NCBI RefSeq assembly: GCF_002878395.1
Contig: NC_061115.1
Coordinates: forward strand, 59,234,357-59,298,356
Source: Capsicum annuum
Lineage: Eukaryota > Streptophyta > Magnoliopsida > Solanales > Solanaceae
Direction of reading: 5' to 3'
DNA length: 64,000 bases
Positions 10,570 to 21,254 of the stretch are shown in pieces (the first letter of the stretch is position 1; each line of letters starts with the position of its first letter). The notes beneath the pieces are model-generated. The model did not search any database. It worked only from the letters and a program-made list of their open reading frames with translations, and had not been told where the DNA came from. Both the position numbers and the translations under genes were made by a program.

Positions 10570-13119
10570 TAAAACACTCTGGAATAGGACCATTGCAAAT
10601 TTTCCTTTGGTTTTGGACTCACTGGGTTTGGTTAAGAAAGCATGGATTAGGTTTCGGTTGTATTCAAATGATTATTGAAAGGCCTTGGTGGCCATGGTTT
10701 GATTTTAAATAGTTTTGATTTAAATTGAAAATCTTGTAGTCAATTTGGTCTAATGGTGTTTGCATGTCTATGTTGGTCTTTAGGTAGTATTGGGATGAAT
10801 AAGGTTTGGGTATGGGTGAGCCAAACGTCCCTGGTGTACGTCTTTGGTGATACCCATTAGAGCGGAAAATTATGTTTGTTGGTGCAATAGGATGGAGGTT
10901 TATGGTTAATCTAGCATTCTCTTTTAGTGGTGGACTTAAGGAAAGGTCGGGTCGCATATTCTAGTGATACTTTTCCATTTCGGTTGAGAGAGTACTCTAC
11001 TGGTTTTGCGTGCATTCTTATAGTACTTATGCCTAAGGTTTGTGTTTGGTATTTACCCTGTTCCCTAAATATGAGTTTTGACTTACATTACATTACTCAT
11101 GGTATATGTGGTTGTGTTTCTTTTGGTTTCTAGCCTTAAGGAATCCTTTTTGGTATGATTGTGTCAGGATGGTTCTTCTTTATGGTTTAGGTGGTTATTA
11201 TGAAGTACTTCGTGCCTATGGTGCCGTTTCTTATTTCGTAGGTCTTTGTCTTGCCTTGTGTGGCATGGGTAATTCTTATAACTCGGTTCCTTAAATGATT
11301 TTTCTTATGTTAGGATGGCAGTGGCATTGGAGAGCATAGTGATGTTGTGAAATAGGGAATGTAAAAGTCCCTAAGTGGGGGAGAGTCTAGGGTGACTGCT
11401 AGAGTTAAGGCTTTGGAAAGTAAGGTAAGGTTGTTGTTATAGGAAATGGTTATGAAAGGCATTGTTAATTCCAACTAAAGGCATATGTATTGTGTTTTAA
11501 ACATTGATTTATGGATCATGAATGGTGGTTTTCAAAATATATGTTGAGGGTCTTGATGCATACGGTTTTGGTATTAGTTTAAACTATGTATTTACATGTT
11601 CTTGGTAATGGTTTGCATATGTGGTTATTGGTTGGTTATGGTTTAACAAATAGATTTTGAGTAACCCTAATTATGGTGGTTTATTCATTGGTTTTGGTCT
11701 TGGTATAGGTATGCCCTCAACATGTTTGATAAAATGCCTCAAAGAATGTTTTCACTCTATGATTGAACTTTCATTGGAAATCTTACATGGTTTGGTTTTG
11801 TAATGGAACCTTAAATGGATTTGGATGGTTTTGCATGGTTTAAATGGTTTAAATGATATAAATGCTTTAAATGTTTGGCATGGTCTAAAATAGTTTGGAA
11901 ATAGTTTTAAATGGTGTACATGGTTTGGAATAATTAAATAGTAAAGCCTTGGTGGCTATGAAAATGGTTATGCTGGGGGTACAAAGAATCCCCCAAGTGT
12001 TTTAATATGGTAAATGGAAGGGCACTTGGACATCCCCTTAAGCCTACATATAGTTGTATGGTCGGTATGACGATACCACCACTAAATGGCCTTGGTTAAT
12101 AAATGGTAAATGGGTTGGTTGGTTTATTGAATGGTTTTAATTGGGAAATAATGGCAGGATGTGTAGCAAAGATGTGGAAGGTAGGGTCCCGGGGGGGACC
12201 AAAATTGGTAACTCATATTTACTAATGTGAGGTTTGGTCTTGGTGACTGTGTGCATGATGTCACACTCTATTTTGTGGGATTTACTAGTCATCCCAGGTT
12301 TTCTTCCCTAGTCATATGGTTACATGTAGGGGGGCTCTTTAACTAGGGGAAGCTGAACCCATATAGCTCGTGGGTGGTTTAGGACAGCAAAGCTACACAA
12401 GCCAGGTAAAGGTAATGCATGAATCACTTGGTTCCCTTTCCCAGCATGGTTATATATATATGTATGGTTGTATGCATTATGTATGGTTTTACTTGGATTT
12501 GTAAATGACATTATCTTATCCTTATCCTGAGTGCATGCTAGTGTTCACCCACTAACCCATCTTCGGACGGCTGTTTACCCATGCTATTCAGGAACCAACC
12601 ATTCTACTTTTCCTGCTTAGTGATCGGATTCAGGGACAGTCAATATTGGATTGAAGTGGTGAGCTTCCATATTTTGGAAGAAATTTATTTTATGTCATGG
12701 TTTACTTTACATATTTCTCGTCTTTCATAGACTTTGGTTTTGACTATGGTTGGGGGCATGTCCCGACTACGTACTCTTTGGTCAGTCTAGAGGCTTTGTA
12801 TGGACAACTGTGGACTTGGGTATGGTATGAATTTTTTTGTTATATGTACATACATACATTGGTTAATTATTATGTATTGGTTTATGGTTTCCGCATTGGT
12901 TTGGTAGGTTATTGGGTGGTTGAAATTGGTTGGGTTGGTCTCGGATATAGACTTATCCTAAAGTTACCACATGGTTTGATACGCTATCTTGTTATATGTT
13001 CGAACTTCAGCCGACTCAAGGTATGCGTTTGGTGGTTGGGTTGGGTTACGGGGGCGGTTCTCTATCCTGGTTGGGCTTGGGATTGGCTTTACGACAAAGC
13101 CCTGATTCGGGTTGTGTCA
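10570..13119 (+). mobile_element. Solo LTR B (Tekay/Del-like gypsy LTR)
   Basis: A 2.55-kb block starting TAAAACACTCTGG and ending GGTTGTGTCA, flanked by the direct 5-bp repeat CTTTC at 10,565-10,569 and 13,120-13,124. The start resembles TGAAACACCCTGG at 36,608, and the last 150 bp closely match the end of that element's 5' LTR near 41,750-41,897, for example GGTTGGGTTGGGT followed by a GACTTGGGAT-like stretch. No second LTR, PBS or pol is present, hence solo LTR. The 146-codon ORF at 12,697-13,137 runs past the LTR end and is rich in Trp, Tyr and Gly, so it is a chance frame. The first terminal base pair has mutated from TG to TA. Confidence 0.87.
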
Positions 13120-13789
13120 CTTTCATTACCTGATTGAGATTTTCCTGATTATCACTTTCTTTTTTACCCTCTATTTATGTTTCTGTTGTATCTTCTCTTT
13201 CTCTATATCTTTAGTTATTTGGTGAGAAACCAAATCATTCAATGCACTATTAGGGGAATTCCTCTTTGTTGTCATTGCCATATTAATGTCCTTGCTAATC
13301 ATCAAACTAGTTTTAGATCCATGAGCAAGTAACAATGTTTTTCCTACACTAGGTGAATTGAAAACTTTTGATTTATTTGTTGTAGACTCATCTGTACCCT
13401 TGTATTCTAATTCATCAATTTGGAGTGCTTCATGATAATTTTCTTGTGCAAGAGCTATTTGGATTTTATGAGACTGCATGTTAATGGGTATTTTCTTTTC
13501 CTTATTCCCTCTTTTTTCTCTATACTCTTCATTTTTTATTGCCATCACATCTACCTGCATCGTTAAGACTGCTATATTGCTACTGCTGATCTCCAATTGC
13601 TTGGTACTATTATACGAAACATCTTTCTTATTCGATTCTGCATTTCTTTATTTTATGGCTATTATTTTAGCATGTTCCTTCTTTGTTGCTTTGTTGGTAT
13701 CTACAACTTGCATAGCTCTATTTAATGAAATTGTATCACATTTTCTACTTTCTTTACTCCTATTATTACTGCCAGTTTCAGACAGACAA
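13120..13789 (-). pseudogene. LINE-1 ORF1 C-terminal linker
   Basis: A 141-codon minus-strand frame (13,171-13,596) rich in Lys, Glu, Ser, Asn and Thr, extended upstream to about 13,785 with one stop. It lies immediately beyond solo LTR B on the 5' side of the LINE-1 endonuclease. In related plant LINEs a long low-complexity charged tail follows the DUF4283 and zinc-knuckle part of ORF1 and precedes ORF2. Assignment is by position and composition, since no conserved motif is visible. Its 5' boundary, near 13,790, coincides with the start of unrelated DNA that I attribute to a CACTA element. Confidence 0.6.
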
Positions 13790-13823
13790 CACTATTGACA
13801 GTGGAACAAGCAAATCTATACTG

Positions 13824-13935
13824 TATCCCTAACAGGAAAGGAGAGTATCGATCACAAAAGAGAAAGAGTAGAAAAGAGAAAAGGAAAAATATCCCTAACA
13901 AGAAAGAAGAGTACCAATCACAAAAAGGAAGAGTA
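13824..13935. repeat. 66-bp imperfect tandem duplication
   Basis: TATCCCTAACA followed by an A/G-rich stretch with GAGTAYCRATCACAAAA occurs at 13,824 and again at 13,890. A second nearby direct repeat, AATCAATATCAGTTACA, is seen at about 13,983 and 14,035. The region is A/G-rich and non-coding. It lies near the presumed left edge of the CACTA-derived block and may be subterminal sequence. Confidence 0.75.
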
Positions 13936-14289
13936 AGGGGAAAAACGAAAGTTCCCTCGCTTTGGAAAGAGTAGAAAGTTAAATCAATATCAGTTACATA
14001 CCACCGATGATCCAGGAAGGAAAACTGGTTGCGAATCAATATCAGTTACAAATTACTTCTTTTAAATTTGAATACAAGTGAAAATATTAGTCGAGAAAGA
14101 TTTTGTATCAGTTGGATTGCATTGATCATATTTCTGTAATAGTCCACCCCCAAAAGGTTGACATTTTCCCAATGCGTCAAATGTTTACCCTCACAATGAA
14201 CTAGGATGCGGTCTTTCTCAACCGGAGTTCTCTTTTAACCGTTACTATTAATTCAAAGGCTTGTTTAGCTAACTCAAAACACTAGCGCT

Positions 14290-14740
14290 TTACTTGTTAT
14301 CCACATGTCAAGTAAAGATGGAAGGAAGGAGTAAATTTACCCCCATTAACATAAGAGCTCTGTCCTCGCGTCTTCTGTTTGTGGCACATGCGTATTCATC
14401 TCGTCACCATCAACATTATAAGGGCTGCATTCATCTCAAGCCATCAGAATTGGAATGGCAACCTGGATATGTATTTGTGATTCTCCCCTCATAGTGAAAT
14501 TAAATGATTAATAGAGATTAAACATTCCATACCAGACCTCTGTAATTCTTAAATTTAGATCAGGAGATACAACAGTTCGGCCAGTATACTCAACACACTT
14601 TCCTAAGAGATTTCCACGAAACTGTCCCTGGTTTCCTTTAAGATGCTGAGCGAAACCACTCAATGGTTTAGGAGTTTGCATATGTGATGGCACTCCATGA
14701 ACAACACTGTTTATATATTGTGTAGCTTGCATTTGCATAT
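14290..14740 (-). pseudogene. Fragment of RNA polymerase III largest subunit (RPC1/NRPC1-like)
   Basis: On the minus strand 14,738-14,530 encodes '[15 protein letters not shown]', '[20 protein letters not shown]', '[20 protein letters not shown]' and 'LRITEV'. This is the highly conserved block of the largest RNA polymerase subunits, and the PKPLSGF and VEYTGRT wording points to the polymerase III form. After an intron-like gap, about 14,440-14,300 encodes 'PYNVDGDEMNTHVPQTEDA', the region of the absolutely conserved NADFDGD magnesium-binding motif. Two residues are lost here and the flanking upstream sequence also carries deletions and a stop. The two blocks are in gene order. The rest of the roughly 1,400-residue protein is absent, so this is a gene fragment, not a working subunit. 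Confidence 0.88.
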
Positions 14741-15340
14741 CAATTCATGTACTTTATATCAATGTTGTAACGTTGTGTTAGCTAAAAAACAAGTCTGAAG
14801 TAGCATACATACAAAAAATATCTCATCCACATGCATCAGAGAATTGACAATAATCCATGCACGGGATATAAATTTCAAATAGCTCTGAGGTTTGGGAAAC
14901 CTGCCTATTACAAACCTTGTGTGCAGCCTAAATAGACGTTTGCTGACATATGTCTCTTACCAAAAATATTGAACTTGACTTGTTCCTATGTTAATTTACA
15001 TGATCTGAATATGACCAGAATTCTCATTGACTTTTCGAGTATAGAACAGATAGGAACTAATAATGACAGTAGTTCTACAAGTACAATGAAGTTACAAGTA
15101 AAATGTACTGCTGTAGCACATATTCATCTGTATAATTTTGATCAACATTTCACAAGGAACATGGATAGTAGGTTTCATGCAAGGACAGTTATAGTCATCG
15201 TAGGAACCAACTTAGATGGTGGCTAAGAGGAAACTTTATGATATCTCAGAGCACTGAGAATAAGTAAATGGTAGAAATCAAGATTTGCGGTAACTGCTTA
15301 GGTTTAGTTCCATATGAACGCATTTCTGACAAATTTAATT
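14741..15340. other. Unassigned DNA upstream of the polymerase fragment
   Basis: No further polymerase exon could be recognised. An 85-codon plus-strand ORF at 14,969-15,226 has no known motif and is probably chance. It could be captured intron sequence of the same gene. Confidence 0.4.
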
Positions 15341-15532
15341 ACTGAACATCAAAATAATGTAAGTACCAAACATTAAACTAATGTAGGTGTTGAACATCAA
15401 ACTAAAGAGGTACTAAACATCAAACTAATGTTAGTACTAAACATTAAATTAAAGTAGGTACTAAACATCAAACTAATGAAAGTACTGAAACATCAAACTA
15501 AAGTAGGGACTGAACATCAAACTAAACTACGG
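15341..15532. repeat. 24-bp tandem repeat, about eight copies
   Basis: Units of the form ACTRAACATCAAACTAAWGTAGGT start at about 15,341, 15,365, 15,390, 15,412, 15,436, 15,460, 15,484 and 15,509, a period of 22-25 bp. Copies have diverged (ATC/ATT, CTAA/ATAA). The array is non-coding and lies in the 3' flank of the Transposase_24-type gene. Confidence 0.92.
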
Positions 15533-15602
15533 TAAACACATCTAGACAAATATTACAAATTCAAAGCCATATGAAGAATTTATGTTGTCTACGAATAAAA
15601 CA

Positions 15603-17923
15603 CTAAGCATTTAATTGAAGGTTTGCGTTGTTATCAGGTGATGAGCCCCTTACATCCACCAGTGAAATAGGTTCATTCTCTTCCGCTTCTGCAGGCTGAC
15701 ATAGTTAAAAAAATTGAAAAAAAATACAAATCTCCAAAGTAATGTTTCTACAAAGCTCCTATCTCGAGCCTCTAAAATGCACACAATTTAACAAGGTTGA
15801 TTGGTGAGTACAAAAAATACCAAACCAGAAAACTATCTTGTGTCAGAGCATAGAATAAAAGACATTCACATGTTTGAACTACCTATTCCATAGCTAGTCA
15901 AAAGAAACAAAGAAAGAATTTGAGACATCTAGAGGGCAAATAACTATACCCTCCTTTGTATAATTAAGAACTAAGTCCATACTCTGAATATAATCGATCA
16001 TAAACTCAAGCATGAACTTTAATTTTTAACAAAGTTACTCAGGCAGAGGCTGTTTCATTTGATATCACAAAGAAGTATAATATTATTAATCTGTTCAGAA
16101 TATGTTCTAGCGAAAGAAGTACAAAGTATATTTACTTCTTACCTATGGTTAAGGAGAAAAAAACTAGCAAACTCTTCAGGAATCCCTCCTTTCTTTGATA
16201 TCATGTGATTCTTCAACGCAGTCAGGGTAACTTCTAATTGGGAATCCAAACGCGCAACCTTTTTATGCAAATAGGTAGAAGTTGTTGATGATTCACCATA
16301 GCTAGAGGAAGACATGCTCAACTCGCTACATCGTCGTTTGATATTTACGAATGTGTTTGATGGAGCTGCTCTCATATCCATACATCTTACTCTTCCAGAG
16401 TGCTCTGCCCCTAACATCTTGCCAATAATATCTCCTGGGGAAACTTCTGACTCATTGATGTTACACTGAGTCATATGCGATTCAATTTGTTCCTACAAGC
16501 ATATAATATCAAATAGCAAGAAAAAAATAATGAGACTTGAGATGAAGAAAATTATATAGTAACAATGAAATTAATTAAAAAGATGCACTGATGTCATACT
16601 TACCGCTATGGTTCGAGCCTCATCATTCACAAATGATCCATTATTTCTCTTATGAGTTTCAATAAACATTTGTCCACGACTAGGAGCTTTTCTAGTTTCC
16701 AGAAATTAAGAAAGAGTGTATTACAGTTTACAAATATTATCCTAAAATAATTTAAATAAATAAAAAGAAAAATTATTAAGTTAATGTTGTACTAGTTCAT
16801 ATCGTCTTCTTGAGTTAGCTTTTGAACCACCAGTGTGTGGCTTGTTTTGCTTCCACTGAATTTCTTTATTTCTTCTACAAAGCTCCTGTCGATAAAACAA
16901 ATACAACTTAGAATTTTCATATCTATTTAATTGTGATAATACCAAATTTACTAACATAATTTGAAGCTTACTATTGTTGATGGTTTCAGGCGGTAAGCAA
17001 CAAAACTAGACCATTGATCTTTAGTTATACCAGATGGTACATTACCAATAATCTCATTTTTGCTTTTGGATGGGCCAAAATATTCATTCCATAACCTTTG
17101 CCTATGTGTAGCCCACTTCTTTGAGATACTAGCATTACAAATATCTGTATGCAATGGACTCATTTGTCCGAAAAAGAAAACGACACTTCAAATAAAAAGG
17201 AAGTTAGTTTTGTCATGTCTTCTACAATCTTGGTGAAATCAGTAAATATATATGTAAGAACACTTGTACCTTCAGTATTGTTCCAAAGCAGTCTTCCTTG
17301 TACTTCCTAGGCATGCCTGATGGCCATGACCACTTCTCAAAACTAATAGAAAATAAATTACAATTAATTGCAAATGATCCACAATAGCCGGTGAGTAATC
17401 CTTGCACATCACCATATGCTGCATCATAGTCATCAAAATTCACAATGATACGCTCTCCAACAGGTAGGTAATTAACCTCATTGATCTTGACATTAATTTG
17501 CTTGATAACTTTTTTGAGTCTTTTAACAAGAAAAAATCAGTCACTTAATCAAAAAGAAAAAAAATAAGATACTCATGAGTTAAAGTCAAAATTACATAAG
17601 ACATATATATCTTCTGTATCTACTCTCCAATATTTTGGAGATAAACGTCGATGCACCAATGTTGCACTTAAATTAGAAGGTAGAATTGAAGCTTGTTCTT
17701 GCGGCGAAAAAATTGAAGCTTGTTCTTGTTGTGGGAGAATTGAAACTTGTTCTTGTTGGGGGAGAGTATGAGCTACTTGTTGTTGTTGGACTTCATGAAC
17801 TTGTGAGTGATTTGTTGAAGCATCTGGGAGGGCTCTTGGCGCTGGGGTAGTTGATGATGAAGCATATTCTTTAGCAGACTTTAGTGGATTCTTAAAACAT
17901 TTAATCTTCGACATCGATAACAA
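15603..17923 (-). pseudogene. Spliced Transposase_24-type gene (plant Ptta/En-Spm associated)
   Basis: Exons inferred on the minus strand: A 17,923-17,596; B 17,508-17,270; C 17,185-16,972; D 16,885-16,793; E 16,691-16,604; F 16,492 to about 16,141; and a likely last exon about 15,695-15,603 that ends in a stop. Most boundaries have GT/AG. Exon A holds a Gln-rich linker with repeats of PQQEQ(V/A)SI. Conserved blocks of the family follow: 'NASISKKWATHRQRLWNEYF' in C, 'PHTGGSKANSRRR' in D, 'FIETHKRNNGSFVNDEA' in E and 'LGAEHSGRVRC' in F. Exon C appears to have one extra T at about 17,139-17,141, and the E and last-exon phases do not fit perfectly, so it is probably a recently dead copy. The family accompanies CACTA transposons but its own biochemical role is unknown. 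Confidence 0.82.
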
Positions 17924-18587
17924 GTCAATACCAAATAATTGGCAAAAGGGATGCCTTTAGTACCACCCGAACAGAGAAAGAATTGAAATACTACACCATA
18001 AATTTGTGTCCAAGAATCATGTAGATGAACACAAAAGGTTTACATAGAAGAATCTGACTACAAAAATAAATAAAAAAATTGACCTAGTGCTAAGATATGA
18101 ATTCCATCTCTACAAAAGAAATCATGAGGAAATTTATAGCTTGCAAGGGAAAGTTTTTCACCAAGAAAAGGAGAGAATAGGGGAAGGTGGGAAGATGCAA
18201 GGAAGGTGGGAAGATGGAGAGAAACGTGGAAATCTGGCGCAAAAAATAATTCAGAAAAGTAAGGAAACTTACGTTTTTCTCTCTTTATTTTTATTATAAT
18301 TTTTTTTAAATTTAATTGAAGCATATTTACAGAATTAAAATAATTTGTTTGGTATGACATACTAAAGAAAATAATCTCATTGTCTTACTTTGTCATTGTT
18401 TGTTATCTACGCTTAGCATGCCATCTTTTTTGAGTAATCGTGTAATTTATTTGCTAAGTGAAAACTTATTTAATTTATGTCTCTGCCATCACCCAACCCA
18501 TCTTTATCTTCGTTGCCATCCCCTCCAACATTTCTACGTTGGAGACTACAAGGACGATGAGAAAAATAATTGTTGTATTAAGGAGAG
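17924..18587. other. 5' flank of the Transposase_24-type gene
   Basis: The stretch 18,150-18,260 reads as C/T-rich on the minus strand, with a direct repeat of GGAAGGTGGGAAGATG on the plus strand near 18,183-18,216. Pyrimidine-rich leaders of this type are common in plant 5' untranslated regions, so this may be the promoter-proximal part of the gene. No start site can be fixed. Confidence 0.4.
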
Positions 18588-18842
18588 AAAGAGAGAAAAA
18601 GAAGAAGAGGTGAGGAGGGAAAGTATGATAACGTTTGTTTTGGAGTAAGAAATTGGGTTTAATAAATTTTGGGACTTTTATGCACATTTATATATTTTTA
18701 TTTTCTCCAATTTCAAAGAGAGGAAAAGAAGAAGAGGTGAGGAGGGAAAGTATGATAACATTTGTTTTGGAGTAAGAAATTGGGTTTTGATAAATTTTGG
18801 GACTTTTATGCACATTTATATATTTTTATTTTCTCCAATTTC
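18588..18842. repeat. 127/128-bp tandem duplication
   Basis: Copy 1 spans 18,588-18,714 and copy 2 spans 18,715-18,842. They are about 97% alike by eye, differing for example at GAGAAAAAG/GAGGAAAAG and GATAACG/GATAACA. Each begins AAAGAGAG and ends TTTTCTCCAATTTC. The high identity implies a recent duplication compared with the decayed elements around it. Confidence 0.95.
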
Positions 18843-20039
18843 ATTTTGATTTTGTGAAAATGTCCACCACCATCAAAACAAGTCAAAAATAATGACAACT
18901 TGAAAAATAGAAAATTTATGAAACCATTACAAATTCATCTAATATTATATTAGATTAGATAAATGCAACAAAATTATTATTATCAAATTATTTAATTGAA
19001 CAAAGTATTTTTAAAAGTTATTTTATTTCTTGGTTGGAGCTTGCTTTTGAGTAGGAAACTATTAAAATGTCCTGAGGCTCACGCGTAGAGTTTAGCTCAG
19101 TGAGGCGTATACCCTAAACGTCCGCTTGTGTACCCGAAATATGTGTAATGCTTAACATTATCTTAGATGCAAATCACAATAGAGAAAAAACTTAGGTGAT
19201 TGTTTTTCAATTAGTTGAGGTGCGATTCGATTCATTTTGTGTAAACGATTTAACTTATCGATTATCCATTCTTATATGTCTTAAGCCGTTAACGAACCAA
19301 TAAAATACCGTTTGATTCATTTGGCTTAATGATTATCCATCAATTAGCTATCGAGTTATTGGTCAGTAAATTTATTTTTGGAGTAGCTTTTATATACTTT
19401 AGTAGTGACTTCTTATCCAATGATCCGAACCCATCGAATGTTATTTTCACTGCCACCAGAGATTATAGTTGATAGTCAATGGAGATGATAGAGTTGGAGG
19501 TAAGAAGCGAATAGGGATGGATGTTTTGGGCTAAAGGTATTTAGAGTGAAGTTTATATGTATATTTTGATAATGAACATATATGTATATTATGATTAGTT
19601 GGTTGCAAAAGTGTCTGGAATGTCCGTACTTGATATATATAGTTCAATACGCTTAGACGAGAGTTATTACTAATGGCTCACTCATTAGCTGCGTACACGA
19701 GATGTCAGTCAAACGAGCCACCTTTGAGTTTAGTATGCGACATTAATATCTATACATGGGCAGAGAGTCATTACTGGGAGTAATGTATTAACATAAAACG
19801 TTATGCAAAGTAATAAATTTTTGTTTAACACCATCAACGGTCAACCTTTTTCCTGATGATTATTTTTCGTAATAGAATAATATATAACTAATAATACATC
19901 ATCGTGAAATATATTTATTCTAATTTTAAAAAAATTTAAAAGCTCGAATAATTCTTATAAATTGATACTACAGAATTAATAATTATATAGGGTGAAACGG
20001 TCATATGTTATGCAATTTTAATGGATCATATAAAATGTG
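18843..20039. other. Unassigned interior of the CACTA-derived block
   Basis: AT-rich DNA without a supported ORF. The stretch 19,200-19,380 has repeated CGATTATCCAT/GATTATCCATC motifs. No transposase (TNPD-type) exon could be recognised. Confidence 0.45.
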
Positions 20040-20487
20040 TATTTTATGAATGTTTGAAACCGCCGCAATACAAATTCTATAAGTCATTATTAAGTGCAAG
20101 CCTTTTATGGTGGTTCTTTTGAAATCGCCAAAATAGTAGTAATAGCCTACGGATTTGTGACAGCATTCAAAATCACCATTTTATCCTCATTATGGTGGTT
20201 ATAAATTTGCGTTATAGCCAAAATAAATCGTCGGGATCATTCTAATCTTTTGTAGTACAAAAACCTACATAAGAAAATCGCCACAACAAGAACAATTTTG
20301 GAGAGGTTGAAACACACGCCACAAATCGAAAGTATAGTGGAGGTCTTTTACAACCTCCAAAGTTAAACCGCAACAAAAATAATTATTTTGCAGGGGTTGA
20401 CGTAAGCGCTACAAATTAAATGTGTAGTGGGTGTTTCTTATAACTTCCATAAATAAATTGCCATAATTTACCCGTTTTCTTGTAGTG
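20040..20487 (-). mobile_element. CACTA (En/Spm) transposon terminus and subterminal repeats
   Basis: The block ends with TTTTCTTGTAGTG at 20,475-20,487, which on the minus strand is CACTACAAGAAAA, the canonical CACTA end. The preceding 400 bp hold repeated motifs in both orientations, such as GCCACAA, ACCGCAACAA, AGTGGAGGTCTTTTACAACC and ATGGTGGTT, as in CACTA subterminal transposase-binding regions. LINE ORF1 coding sequence begins at the next base, so the element inserted into a LINE. The opposite terminus was not found. If the block extends left to about 13,790 it would be roughly 6.7 kb and include the Transposase_24-type gene and the polymerase III fragment. Confidence 0.85.
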
Positions 20488-21240
20488 TTGGATGGGTTTC
20501 CCTACCCTAACAACTAGTGAAAAAGGGATTCTTTCACAAAAAATGTAGGTAAAAGATCCGGGAAAGAAATCCATATCATCACTTGTGTTGTCTCCGCCTT
20601 TGGGTCAAATTTGGCATCATAAATAAAAGGTCTCATCTGATATGCCATTCTATATTTTGCTGTAATATAATACACATTCTTTGACATCATATTAATGAAA
20701 TCTTCCCTAAGGTCAAAATGCATTAATATGTGTCTGTTACGTAGTAAACTAATATTGCACCCTCTTGCTATTTTGCATTGCTTTGGAATTTGATGTCTTA
20801 GGTCTTCAATCTCCGACCAACTGTATGAAAATTTTACTATGATAGTATATTAAAGTTCTTCAATGACATTTATTTTATTGACTTCTTCCTCCGTCCAAGG
20901 AACTCTTGGCACGCCATTATTGTAATCAACAGGTTTAATGTCAATGGATTCAGTTGGGTTCTTTTTTCCATAAAGCACGTTGGTATTAGGTTTAAGGAAG
21001 TCTACATATTTAATCTTGGGGAAACACCTCTTACATTATCAACACTACTGTTCTGAATGTTACCCACTGCATCTACGCTAGGTAAATTGTTAGAGGCGAC
21101 TGGCACACCAGAGTTTTTGGGAGATCGAGGCTGGTATAGTTCAAAAAAAATCCTTAGGAGATGGAAGTGCTGTAAAAGATTTCCCCTAGCTAGCCTCTGA
21201 CGGTTCACCAGAGGCCGAACTGGCTATTCTGATGATGACA
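20488..21240 (-). pseudogene. LINE ORF1 (DUF4283) N-terminal part
   Basis: On the minus strand from about 21,240 the order is an N-terminal spacer, 'NVRGVSPRLN', and then the DUF4283 domain (20,514-20,860), with '[20 protein letters not shown]', 'YDAKFDPKAETTQVMIWIS' and 'FPDLLPTFFVKESLF'. ORF1 proteins of this type bind the LINE RNA. Several stops interrupt the frame. Coding sequence ends abruptly at a GKPI-like motif where the CACTA terminus abuts. It has the same strand as LINE-1 and could be its displaced 5' end, but about 0.75 kb of the expected ORF1 would then be missing. Confidence 0.85.
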
Positions 21241-21254
21241 CTTAGGGTTTAGGG

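Noticed and set aside
12697..13137. 146-codon plus-strand ORF, among the longest in the window
   Set aside because: It lies at the end of solo LTR B, crosses the LTR boundary and target duplication, and has a Trp/Tyr/Gly-rich composition typical of GT-rich LTR DNA.
13787..13800. CACTATTGACA as the left CACTA terminus
   Set aside because: It shares only CACTA with the right-end repeat, the adjoining 3-mers are not a direct duplication, and no subterminal repeats follow.
14290..14740. A functional RNA polymerase III subunit gene
   Set aside because: Only two blocks are present, the catalytic motif is deleted, and unrelated transposon DNA lies on both sides.
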